Origin: Cryptomeria japonica
Lineage: Eukaryota; Streptophyta; Pinopsida; Cupressales; Cupressaceae
Assembly (NCBI RefSeq): GCF_030272615.1
Contig: NC_081407.1
Span: 376,646,877-376,710,876, forward strand
Direction: 5' to 3'
Length of the DNA: 64,000 nt
The notes below the pieces were generated by a model. That model was not told the DNA's origin. It saw only the letters and a list, made by a program, of their open reading frames with translations, and searched no databases. A program made the position numbers and the translations under genes. This document shows positions 36,812 to 47,693 of this stretch, one piece after another (positions within the stretch are counted from its first letter, which is position 1; the number at the start of each line of letters is the position of its first letter).

Positions 36812-37165
36812 ATCTCCCCTTTTGACATTAGTTGAGATGTTTGACAAAAACTAATTTCAAAGTTATAACTCAAAAATCTATATACTTTGCAAAATGACTA
36901 TACTTGACAGTATATACAATAGTCAATGACATAGTATATTCAAATATACTCCCCTTATCCTTATACTGTACATAACTTTGATTTTGCATGCTCGGTTTTG
37001 TGCTTGTGTGCTTTGCTTACTATCCTTGGATACTCTACATACTCTGCTCAGTATACTCCCCCTGTATACAATACTCCGAATACTATATCAAAACTGTATC
37101 ACCAAAACTGTATCACTCCCGAAATATATTGTATCACTCCCCCTTTTTGACAAACATCAAAAACT
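36812..37165 (-). other. Element F 3' tail with polypurine tracts
   Basis: The plus strand ATCTCCCCTTTTGACATTAG (36812-36831) is the reverse complement of the polypurine tract. Further CTCCCC-type tracts occur near 36950, 37057 and 37137. The frames at 36978-37230 are translations of this pyrimidine-rich DNA and are not called. Confidence 0.8.
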
Positions 37166-40100
37166 TTAATTTCCATCCAGGGGTGGTAATTGGTCAAAAA
37201 TGGATTTGTACTTGTTCCAAGTGCCAGTGAGAGTGATAGAGAGTGCATCTTTTACACTTTCCATTAAAGAATTTTGTGCTTGAATATCAGCCAATAGTGA
37301 TATTAAGCCATCAAGAGTGCTTCCCTCTTGTGTAGTAGATAGGCGTGTGGCTCGGTTGATCTGTTCATGGATGGATGAAAGATGAGGAAGGAATAATGTC
37401 TGGAGTGTCATTATATCCATCCCGATCTTGTGTTCTTCATTTCTTAGTTCCAATTGTTGAGCCATGAGCTGTTGAAGCTTGGTATAAAAATTTTGAACTG
37501 AATTGGGCTCTAGGGTCAACTTATTTGAGAGATTAGTGATCTCTTTCTCAATTGTGTCAATTTTATTCTTAATGTCTTTAATGAATGAAGAAAATGTGCA
37601 GAGTTTCTAAAATAAATAAAGAATGTGTTTGAGTTGAGGGGACAACTCAGCAATAAATTTGACAAGTTTGACTTTACCAATAGCTAGAGCTTTCTGTACC
37701 TCTTCTATCATTTTTGCAGTAAGCTCCTTGTCTTTTAGCTTGCTCAAATACTCAGATGCATCAACTCTGGATATTTCTATTTGATTAAGGAGTTCATCCA
37801 GTTGAATGTGGATGGCTACATCGGTGGACATTATAGCTGTAGGTAGCATATCTAATAGCAGTGTCTTCACCTTCTGAAGTACTTTATTCTTCTTTTGTAT
37901 GGCCATCTATTTTTCTTGTTCGGCCTTTACTTTGCATAGTTCACCGAAATCAATGAGTGCTTGCCCCTTTAATTTTGATATATCCACATTGGGCAACACT
38001 ATTGGTTTAGATAAATCAACTTTGAAACTATTCTTTTTCACCTTCTTCTCTTTACCTTTGGTCGGTTGGACCAAGACAATAGCTTGAGAGGCTTGCTGAC
38101 CCTCAGTAGGTTGCTCAGTAGAGACAACACTTTGGTCAGTTCCTGTAGCCGCTGTTGTGTCTCTTGGTGTCTCAGTTACAAAATTTTTAGTGCTCGAAGG
38201 TGCTTGTGAGGTCTGTTCTAGAGTAGTATTTTCTCCTATTGTAGACTTGTGACCTTCGGTGCCTTGTGTTGTATCCTGAGGAGCTTTGATAGAGACAGGT
38301 TGCTTGATCGGGGGGTAAGGCTGAACTTGTTCTAAAACGGATTCACTAGATACAAGTTTTGCATATGTAGTGGCTTCTATCATTTCCTGCTCTGGTTCCT
38401 CTGTATCCATGACATCTTCATCTATTTGAATAGTGTCAGCAGGGTCTTGTTCGGTAGCATCAGGACCTTGCTCAGTGACATCAGGATCATGCTTGGTGAC
38501 ATCAATGATTTCAACTATAGTTTGTTCACCAACATCCTTGATTTTGAAGATTTCCTACCACTTTGCTTTTGTCTCCTTTTCTACATCAATATATAGCCCA
38601 TTCATCAGTTTTAAGGCTCTCTGTTTGACAAGAAATTTTGAATTGTAGGTTGTCAAATGTTCCTTTATTTCGGCTACTAACATATCAGGAAATAGATGGA
38701 CTAGACTTCTTTCTCTGATTTGTTTCTCTGAGTCCATTGCATACTTCCACCTATTATCAATATGCAAGTAAAGTTCATTTGGAAGTGACTTTACTAGTTC
38801 CAATGGAGCTAACCGAAACTTTAGAAGTGTGTAGATGACAGCTTCTTCAATTTGTCTCTTCTCATCATTATTTCTAGTTTCATACTTGACATATCTAAAT
38901 GAACCAAATCTGCCATATTCTTTTAGATTGGCAAAGAAGTTTTCAACACTATGTATATTTACCTTCTTGCTCTTGACAATCTGGAATTTGTTTGCATCTT
39001 CAGATTCTGTATCACTAGACTCTTTTGCCAAAATGAGTCTCCGAGTAGATTTCTTGTATGTCTTTGTTACCTTTGGAGTAGTAACACTCTTTTGTTTCTT
39101 ACTCGGTGATGTTGCAGATGCTCTTGTATTAGGTCTCTTTATTGGAGGAGTTGGTAGGGCCTTTGAAGTGTCCTATTTCTTTCTTTTTAACACTTTAACC
39201 TTAGGCAATTCAGTGCTTAGTGTTATAGCTGCCTCTTGAGCTTCTGATTCCTCTTCAGTGATGGAAAGAGTGCCTTTGATAGGTGTGGAGGAAGAATCTT
39301 CTCTGAATTTCTCTGTTAAAACCTTTATCATCTTTGTTGCTTTTCTTGTAGCTTTGGGTACTACAATGCTCATTTTTACTTTTTCCTTTACTTCTTCATA
39401 GGTTCCATATCTTAGCTCGGTAGTATGCCTTGGTAATGTAAGAAATGCATCAATTTTCTATTGTGTGATGTCAAAGTCAATCTCGTAACCCATAGGTGGC
39501 AAAGATTGAGTTCTTGGTTCCACAACATTCACATAACAGTAATCAGTGTCTACCTCAAAGCATATGTCATCTTTATATTTCTCCACTAGCTGGGGTGGAA
39601 TCCGGTACCTGTTGTGGATTTTCTCTTGAAATTTACTGAAGTAATCATCCATTATGTCATTGAAATTATCACCTAGCTTCTTGATGAAGTCATTAATCTG
39701 ATGGGTGATTAGTCGGTGTAGCTCCCAAACTACTTTACCTACTGATGGAAAGAATTTTTCAAAGTAGAAAAACATGCATACCAGTAGCGATCCAAACTTT
39801 AGAGTATTTGCCAAGTTGTTCTTCTTTGGCTTCCTTATTGTGTTCAGATTGTCAAACAAGTTCTTCAGTAACACTTCACATAAGTCAACTTTCATTCCCT
39901 TTTTCACAATTTTATAAGGTAAGTCAAGTACTGCACAGGGTACACTATTTTCCCTTACTGATTAGAAGAAATAGTGACCAATTACTCTAATGACAAACTT
40001 AAGTTCTGCATCAGTGACATTGTTCAATTTTAGTTCTCTGTAATTAGATTCTACTTCGGTTAAACTGATCAATTCCTTCTGTGATATCATCTTTTGAGCT

Positions 40101-40560
40101 CGTGCATGATCATAGATAGGGTAACCAGTGATCACATGAATGATTTCCTTGGTGATTTTAAATGGTTGCTCTTCTAGCCACATGAAATCATCATGAACTC
40201 TGCTCAGAACAAACTTGACCCACTGGGGTTTGAAAACATGGGGATAGGTTAGGGCTTCAGTTAATCCCTTGATCTTAATGTGCTCATACTTGCTATCCAT
40301 TTTACCATCGGTACATAGTTCATCATAGGTGTCTCTTATTTCAACATGACCGAGTTCTTCAACACGACATTTGGTGAAGAATCTCACATCTTCAACTAAC
40401 AAGACTCAATCCGAGATGAGTGAAAAGGTGGTTTTGTCATCCGGTTTGGAGGTGACTTTAGGAGTCAAAGAATATTTCAATGAGGGCTTCTCTACATTCT
40501 TGACAACTATGGGATCTTGGATCTTGGGCACCCTATAAGATTTCAAGTAAAAACTAGTAA
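37166..40560 (-). pseudogene. Element F ORF2: long unknown protein conserved with element D
   Basis: A nearly continuous minus-strand coding stretch of about 1100 residues, with only a few stops and shifts. In order it has: an N-terminal region (VEDVRFFTKCRVEELGH; PQWVKFVLSRVHDDFMWLEE; VTDAELKFVIRVIG), a RIPPQLVEKYKDDICFEVD...PMGYEI block (39458-39640), basic linkers, a second block (RQIEEAVIYTLLKFRLAP; SLPNELYLHID; 39031-38555), a Thr/Gln/Pro-rich acidic linker with 7-residue repeats (38410-38510), and a helical C-terminus (37906-37166) ending NKYKSIFDQLPPLDGN. No transmembrane or known catalytic motif is seen. Blocks 1 to 4 align with D's ORF2. I do not recognise the family. The start codon is not clear; the 5' limit is where coding-like sequence begins. 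Confidence 0.75.
38440..38502 (-). repeat. Three 21-bp repeats in element F ORF2
   Basis: Units at 38440-38460, 38461-38481 and 38482-38502 encode a 7-residue repeat (DVTKHDP, DVTEQGP, DATEQDP). The repeat keeps the frame and lies in the acidic linker. Confidence 0.85.
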
Positions 40561-41129
40561 AGAGTCCTTAGGGTTTTAGAATTTCAAATGACAGATGCTT
40601 CACACTCAGCAGATAATAACAATTTGATAAGAGCGGTAAGCTAGCTTAATAGTGCGATGAGATTCGATGTAAATACCTTGAATTCTCCTTGAATGAGGTT
40701 TTATCAGCTTGGAATTGCTCTGCTCTGCTCTTTCGAAAACTTGGTAAGTGTAAATGACCACGAAAATACATTTAAGTACACAAAATACCTTATCGAGCTC
40801 TGTGTGGGTTAGGTCAAAAACATTAAATGCACTCAGTTCACCTTTAACCGATTTACTCTCTTTTTTGTTTTAACCGAGTAACCAAATTTCCTTCATTTAC
40901 CAACTTGACCAACTTCTTATATTCATCGACTTGGTAGGTTTCCTGTAAAGTACTTTTGATAGAATTTCAAACTTACTAATGCATCTTAACTATGCAGATT
41001 TTGAATTTAGTACATAATAGAATAGGAACTGTTATGATTTTAACCTTCAAAGAATGCAGTCCCTTAATACCTTTAGTGATTAATTTGGACTAGGTGCACC
41101 TTACTCAGTAGGTAAGGTGCTTTCTTCAT
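40561..41129 (-). other. Element F inter-ORF region
   Basis: About 0.57 kb between ORF1 and ORF2 without a sustained frame. No promoter motif is assigned. Confidence 0.5.
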
Positions 41130-42409
41130 TTCACACAATTTCCTTCTGTTTCCAAATCATCTATAATTTGCCTTTTATTTCTTCAGTGTCTCCTCTAGGT
41201 TGATCTCTGCAATCTCCAGCCAAGTGTCCAACTTTGTGACAATGAAAACATGCCATACTAGGATTTCTCCATGATCTTCAGTTGTTCATTCCAAACCTTA
41301 TAAAATAGTTGGTACTTATATATCCATATCTTCCACAACATTCACACCATATCCTTGTATTGTAATACCATGGCACTACAGAATACTGTCGGTAAGGATT
41401 TGTGTGAGTTCGATAACCTCTAGCATTTTCTCGATGTGCATACCACATATAGTTCTTTTGCTTAATCCAACACTTTTTGGGACTATGTCCATATCTATTG
41501 CAAAACCCTTCTAATAATTGTTAACAGACTTTGTCGTACATTGATTAGATGTGTGACCATATTTATTGCAATTGTAACAATAACCATTGGACTTAGTGAC
41601 ATTCGGTTGCTTACCTTTTCTGATTTGGCATATGTTGGCAGTGTGACCTTGATTTCCATAGTAGTTGCAAATAGGCTTCTTTCTTTTGATATTATTCCTA
41701 TTTCTAGCTTGCTTAGATGATTCTCCTCTCTTGGTAGTATGAATTCCTTTCTCAGTAGAGTCTTTTCCTTTGTAACTGAGTCCTGCATCTTTGTTGGGTC
41801 TTCTTGTATTTAGTTGCTCATCCAACATCTTTGATGCTTCATAACTCTTCTTCAGTGTTTCTTTGGATTTCTTCTCTGTTTCAAGCTCATCGGTCAACTT
41901 TGATACTTCAAGTTTCAATGCTTGATTTTCATCATTCTTCAAAATTGCTTCATGATGTGCATAACCTAGTTGATCTGTCATATTTGTTGAATCCTAGTCA
42001 ACCTTATGATTTCATCATTTTTATTAGATACTAAGACTTCAAGTTGTTGTTTCTCTCTTTGTAGATCTCTTGTTTTATCCTCAGCTATTCTTATTGCATC
42101 TAGATTTTCAGTCATTTGTGTGCTGAAATGTTCATGTTCTCTTTTCATTGCTTTCAATTGATCAGCCAGTGCTTTGTTCTTTTCTTTCAATACTCCAATC
42201 ATTTCTTTAGTTTCTTCAGATATACTATTCTCAGATGATGTCTCAATTTGTTCCACTAACTCTTGAGAGTCCTACAAATCATCAGATAATCTTCTTCTCA
42301 CTTTCAGAGATTTTTGCATTTGCCTTTGCATGTCTACAATCACTTGATTAGCATGATCCAGCTATTCTTGCAAATACACAATCCTTCGAGATTGTTTGTA
42401 GCCTTCCAT
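41130..42409 (-). pseudogene. Element F ORF1: coiled-coil protein with a tandem CCHC array
   Basis: ATG at 42409 (MEGYKQSRRIVYLQE) lies about 60 bases from the LTR, just past the primer site. The N-terminal two thirds is strongly heptad-like (KNKALADQLKAMKREHEHF; KLEVSKLTDELETEKKSKE). A basic stretch then leads into up to five knuckle-like units: CNYYGNQGHTANIC (second Cys is Tyr), CYNCNKYGHTSNQC (complete, about 41545-41586), a partial FCNRYGHSPKKC, a decayed CECCGRYGYISTNY and a complete CFHCHKVGHLAGDC (about 41208-41250). Inferred to be a nucleic-acid-binding structural protein. Copia Gags in this window carry one knuckle. A frameshift after residue 156 of the second frame (near 41511) and a few stops break it. 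Confidence 0.75.
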
Positions 42410-42457
42410 TGATAAGATCTTTCTCTTTAGGTAGTTAAACCCTTTTCCAAGATTCAA

Positions 42458-42469
42458 GCTCTGATACTA
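42458..42469 (-). other. Element F primer binding site
   Basis: The plus strand GCTCTGATACTA is the reverse complement of TAGTATCAGAGC, one mismatch from the initiator-methionine site, two bases inside the LTR. Confidence 0.9.
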
Positions 42470-42471
42470 AT

Positions 42472-43601
42472 TGTTAGGCCCAATATGGAAAGCAAATATA
42501 CTAAGAGGGGAGGGGTGAATCAATTCTCCAAAAGTTTTCTTGAATAATAACTTTACTATTATGCATAAACAGAATAGTGTAGTAACATAAAATAAAGCTA
42601 AAACAAATAGATAACAATCATACATGATTCACTCCATAACACATATATTTTGGTTATACAGAAACTCTTGGTTAGAGAGAACAACTGTGATGGGGATGGC
42701 ACCCACAACTTCACTACTGCGATAATAAAGAGTGCTCGGTTAGAGCTACATATTAGCTATTTTTGATAGCTTACCCTGTTAGGAGTAACAAGATCTGTTA
42801 GATCTACCTTGCTAAAGGATTTTACAACACTTAATCTAAATGTTGCACCTGGTTAGAGGCTTTACAATTTATAGACTTGATTAGAGTCTTTTACCCTGTT
42901 AGAGGTTTCTCTTTCAACTTCACAATATTACAATAAAATCATTACAAATATTTGCAACTTTACATCTGAAATGTTAAAGTAGATTTTATGTGCTCAGAAT
43001 AGATAACCTTTCTTATAGCATACCTCGGTAACCCATATAGTAACTCGGTAAACCCTTCTGTTTACTCTTTTCTTTGACTATTCTCTGAAAACCTTCTCGG
43101 TGACCTTTGTGTCTCTGTAACAGTCTCCTTACACTCATGCACACACCTTTAACTCTTAACTCATGCTGTATAAATAGATCTCTTAAGATGGTGATCCAAT
43201 TCATTGCTTCGATCTTACAAACACGATTCCTCGAATGAATAACTATACAAAATATTTCATTGGTTAGGTTGATCTCAAAATCATACACAATCTTCTAGTG
43301 AAATTTCCAATGTGATAACGGTTAGATGTGCCTCGATCTTGTAACACATTTTCATATGCATGTTCGGGTTCAATGAATTTGGTAACACGTTTCACTTGGT
43401 GTATATCAACTTGGTGTGTCATCTTTGATGCTCGGTAGACATGAAAAGATACTCGGCAGGCAGCTCAGTGTATACTATGTTCTATGATTGCTTTCTTGTG
43501 TAACCGACTAGATTGTGCATACCGACTTCTCTATGTATACCGACTAGAGTATATAGTATAACTTTGACATAAAACTAATGGAAATCTGATAAGTAGTAAC
43601 A
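42472..43601 (-). repeat. Element F 5' LTR (right copy)
   Basis: Plus-strand edges are TGTTAGGCCCAATATGG and AAGTAGTAACA. A hairpin lies at 42658-42688: ACAG, CTCT, loop, AGAG, CTGT, with A-rich internal loops. It has the same shape as the GTGG/CCC hairpin of the other families but different paired bases. Confidence 0.93.
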
Positions 43602-46600
43602 TAAATTGTCTCTAAAGTCCCGAGAGCCCTACCACCGGCTTACAAAATGAAGGCTACTTATATTAATGAGTTGAGAACAATGGCTAATACATCTGTGAAC
43701 AAAGATACTTTGGTTGGGAAACTATCTGCTTTTGAGCTAGAATAATTTGTACCTTTTGGAGCTGTGAAGTTTGAACCTTCCTTTCATGCATCTACATCTA
43801 CAACTGGTAAGAAAGATTGAAAAGCTTTGTATGCAAAGGAATTAGAAGATATGAAGAGAGAAGATGATGAGTTTGAGAAACTTGAAGCACTATTTTCTAG
43901 AAGATTACCTAAAGGACTAGTAGGAAGTAAGTATGAGGGAAAATAACCTTTTAAATGTTTTGCATGTAATAAGATTGGTAATTTTGCATCTAGATGTACT
44001 GAAACGAATTCAAAATTTGAAGAAAGAGTTAGAAGATCATTTAATCCTAACCCTAGATATTAGAACAAATATAAGTACAATAAAAACATAGACAAATCAT
44101 GCTACATAGCGGATGAGGAAGGCGTTATTGATTCTGATGATGGATCGACAAAAGACTCTGCTAGTGGTTCTGACAATGGGAAGGAATGGGTGTTCCTGGC
44201 TATCAAAGAAGATGATCCGACACTGAAAAAGAATGTAGCTGAAGAGAAGGCACTTGATGCAAAAATTGAAGACAAGGATGAATGGGTAATTGATAGTGGT
44301 TGTTCACATCATATGACTAGAGATAAAGGGAAGTTTTTGTCTTTGCAAGAATTTGATGGAAGTCTAGTTAGATTTGGAGATGACAAATCATGTATGATCA
44401 AAGGAAAAGGAACTATATCATTGGATGGTAAGAAAAATACTGATAATGTTTATTATGTTTAAGGTTTAAGGCATAATCTTTTGAGTGTAGGACAATTGGT
44501 AGATAAGGGATTTCAATTACAGTTCAAGGATGGAAAATGCAAAATCATTAACAGATCTAGTTTGGAGATTGAAATTGATACACAAACAAAAGGTAATATA
44601 TGTCATTTGAACTTTGGTAAGAAAACATGTTTGATTACACAGATTGATGAGAGTTGGCTATGTCATAAAAGGCCGTGTCATGTGAATTTTGATTGCATTG
44701 TGAAGATCAGTTCAATTAAGGTAGTTAGGGATATACCTAAGATTATGAAGCCCTATAATTTGGCATGTAAATAATGTTAAATGGGTAAACAGGTTAGAAC
44801 CTCTTTTAGGAGTATACAAGATAAATCAAATGATGTTCTTGATCTTATTCATACTGATTTGTGTGGCCTTGCTAAAGTTAAAAGTTTTCAAGGTGATAGA
44901 TATTTCATGCTAATCATTGATGATTATTCTAGAATGATGTGGGTTACTTTTCTAAAAAAAAAATTGAATCGTTTGAAAAGTTTAAAATATTTAAGGCTAA
45001 AGTGGAAACTGAGACAGGATTGGAGATTAAATGTTTGAGGTCAAATCATGGTGGAGAATTCACATCTGGTGAGTTTAATAACTTTTGTGAGAAGCATGGT
45101 ATAAGAAGACAATTTTTTGCTTCTCGGACACCTCAACAGAATGGAGTTGTGGAAAGGAAGAACAAAAATATCTTGGATGTTGCTAGAATAATGATGATGG
45201 AAGCTAGTCTACCTCATATCTACTGGAGAGAAGAAGTGAGCACAATAGTTTATACATATCAAAGGAGAAACCGGTAAGACACCTTATGAATTATGGTTTG
45301 GCAATACACCTACAGTTAAGTAATTCAAAATTTTTGGTAGTAAATATTATATCAAAAGAGATTATATCATTGGAAAATTTAATCCTAGATGTGATGAAGA
45401 CATATTTCTCGAGTATTCTAATGAAAGAATAGAATATAGATGTTATAACAAGAGATTGCATAGAATTATAGAGAGTGATAATGTCAAAGTAGATGAGTTG
45501 AACAAAACTCAAATCAGAGTTTATGAAAATGAACCAGCAATGGAAATAATTATATTTGAATCGGTAGAACCTTTCCTGGAATAGAGTGTTGAACTAGTTA
45601 CTCCAGCAGTATTAGAGAATTCTACAGTAATTGAAGAACAAGGAAGAGGAACAATAATTCAGAAGACTCCTAGGTATGTGAGATTGAATCATTCAGAAGA
45701 TCAATTCATTAGGGATAAGAGCAATGGAGTGATGACAAGAAGAAGACTAGCAACTAATGAGGTATGTTTAATTTCACAAGTTGAATTTCTATCAGTAATT
45801 GAGGCATGTAAAGATGAATATTGGTTGAAAGCTATGGAAGAAGAATTAGATCAGATTGAGAAAAATAACACATGGACCTTGGTTCCCCGGTCTAAAAAAT
45901 AGAAATGTTATTGGAACTAAATGGGTTTTTAAGAATAAATTGAATGAAGATGGTCAAGTTATAAGGAATAAGGATAGATTAGTTTGTAAATGATATTCTC
46001 AGAAGGAAGGAATTGGTTATGGAGAGACTTTTGCACTTGTAGCTAGGATTGAAGTTGTAAGATTATTTCTTGCCTATGTTACTTATAAAAACTACAAGGT
46101 TTATCAGATGGATGTTAAATGTTCATTTTTGAATGGGGATCTTGATGAGGAAGTTTATATTGAGAAATCTAGTGGTTTTTCACTATCAAATGATACAGAT
46201 ATGGTTTGCAAGTTAAGCGAAACTTTATATGGATTAAAACAAGCACCTAGAGCTTGGTATGCAAGGTTGGATAAATATCTTTTGAAGCTTGATTTTACTA
46301 AGGGTGGTGCTGATAGTAATTTATATTATAAGATCATTGATGATGATATACTGATTATTAGAGTATCTGTTGATGACATTATTAATTTATGCATAGAATT
46401 TTCTAAGAATATAGAGAAAGAATTTGAGATGTCTATGATTGGTGAGATGAAATTTCTCTTAGGTTTGCAGATTACTCAGACTGACAAAGATATTTTCATC
46501 TATCAAACTAAATATGCTAAGGAATTGTTGAAGAAATTTGGTATGGGAGATTCTAAACCGATAAGTATTCCTATGATTACAAGTGAGAAATTGATAAGAA

Positions 46601-47304
46601 AAGATAATTTTGCACTGGTAGATCCTACAAGATACAAATCTATGATTGGAGGTTTGCTTTATCTGACTCAGACTAGGCCTGAAATTATGAATGTTGTTTA
46701 TATTGTTTCAAGATTTCAAAGTGATCCTAGAGAAAATCATGAGATGGTGGTGAGAAGGATTTTTAGATACTTGCAAGGTACATCATAATATGGATTGTGG
46801 TACCCTAAGGATGATAAATTTACTTTATGTGCATATACAAATGCTAATTGGGCTGGAGATGTTGATGACCAGAAAAGAACTTCTGGTGGAGCTTTCTTTG
46901 TTGGAAAGAAGTTGATTTCATGGATCAGCAATAAATAGTCATGTACTTCTTTATCTTCTACTGAAGGTGAGTATGTTGTTGCTGCTACTAATTGTACACA
47001 AGTTTTATGGATGAAGCAAATGTTGAAGGATATAAAGGTGGATTGTGAAGCACCAGTAGTTATTCACTATGATAACTCTACTACTATTGATATATCAAAG
47101 AATCCAGTATTTCATTCTAAACCAAAGCACATATCTATCAAGTATAACTTTTTGAAGGAAAAGGTGGAAGAAAATGAAGTTATACTGGTTTATGTGAACA
47201 CTAAAGACAAGATTGCAGATATCTTCACTAAACCTTTGCCCAAGGAATCATTTGAGTACTTGAGAGAAAGATTGGGAGTTTTTGCCCCTACGGTAGAGAC
47301 TTGA
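43602..47304 (+). pseudogene. Element E gag-pol after F: Gag C-terminus to RNase H
   Basis: Continues E's Gag, with a knuckle whose His is Asn (CFACNKIGNFASRC, about 43958-43999). The protease DSG is at 44292-44300. Integrase has the first Asp (44856) and the Glu (45152), but the second catalytic Asp is Asn (LRSNHGGEF, 45044-45046). A frameshift sits at an A10 run (44954-44963). RT (about 45780-46790) has YQMDVKCSFLNGDL, LYGLKQAPRAWY and SVDD (46366-46377), so its catalytic pair is present. RNase H ends at 47302-47304 after IFTKPLPKESFEYL. Stops and shifts elsewhere make the polyprotein inactive, though the RT frame 46108-46788 is open for 226 residues. Confidence 0.93.
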
Positions 47305-47693
47305 TTGATGTGGTTTGGCATCAGTCCGACATGCATTATCAGAGATGATATTCATTCTGGCACTGATGTGGGATGCTACTACTTAGGGGGAGTAATCAAC
47401 TTTGTGATTTAGTGGTTTATGTTCTTGCTTTGATATTTTTGTCAGATTTTTAACATTGATGTCAAAGGGGGAGAGGTATTAATGTGAAAAAGACAAAGGA
47501 AGAAAAAGAAAAGGTCAAAGGGGGAGAGATATGAATAAAAAAAGTAAAGGAAGAGATATTGACATTCAGAGTTGTATGTGGGAGATTGTTTGTTGTCTTC
47601 CATTGGGGGAGACTTGTTTGACATTTCTTGGTACTTAGATATTTTTCACATCTAGTGTTGCCATCAATGCCAAAGGGGGAGATTGTTGGCCAT
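47305..47693 (+). other. Element E 3' tail with repeated polypurine tracts
   Basis: Noncoding. TGTCAAAGGGGGAGAGG occurs at about 47460, GTCAAAGGGGGAGAGA near 47514, a GGGGGAGA near 47605, and the proper polypurine tract CAAAGGGGGAGAT at 47681-47693 abuts the LTR. This is the clearest case of tract repetition in the window. Confidence 0.85.

Larger units (their letters stand above)
35703..43601 (-). mobile_element. Element F: pol-less LTR retrotransposon with two unknown-type ORFs, nested in E
   Basis: LTRs 35703-36811 and 42472-43601 (1109 and 1130 bp) are in minus orientation, with a polypurine tract beside the left LTR and a primer site beside the right. The flanks are GAAAT (35698-35702) and TAAAT (43602-43606), a 5-bp target duplication with one change. 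Removing F restores E's gag frame. The interior has ORF1 (coiled coil plus tandem CCHC knuckles) and a roughly 1100-residue ORF2, with no protease, integrase, RT or RNase H. It has the same layout as D but unlike LTRs, and is better preserved. Confidence 0.9.

Noticed and set aside
25401-37150. CRISPR-like or regulatory reading of repeated CTCCCC tracts
   Set aside because: They are polypurine tracts of minus-strand elements in an obvious plant genome context.
38835-39239. Plus-strand 134-residue hydrophobic frame in F
   Set aside because: Antisense of ORF2, which has the ordered homology with D.
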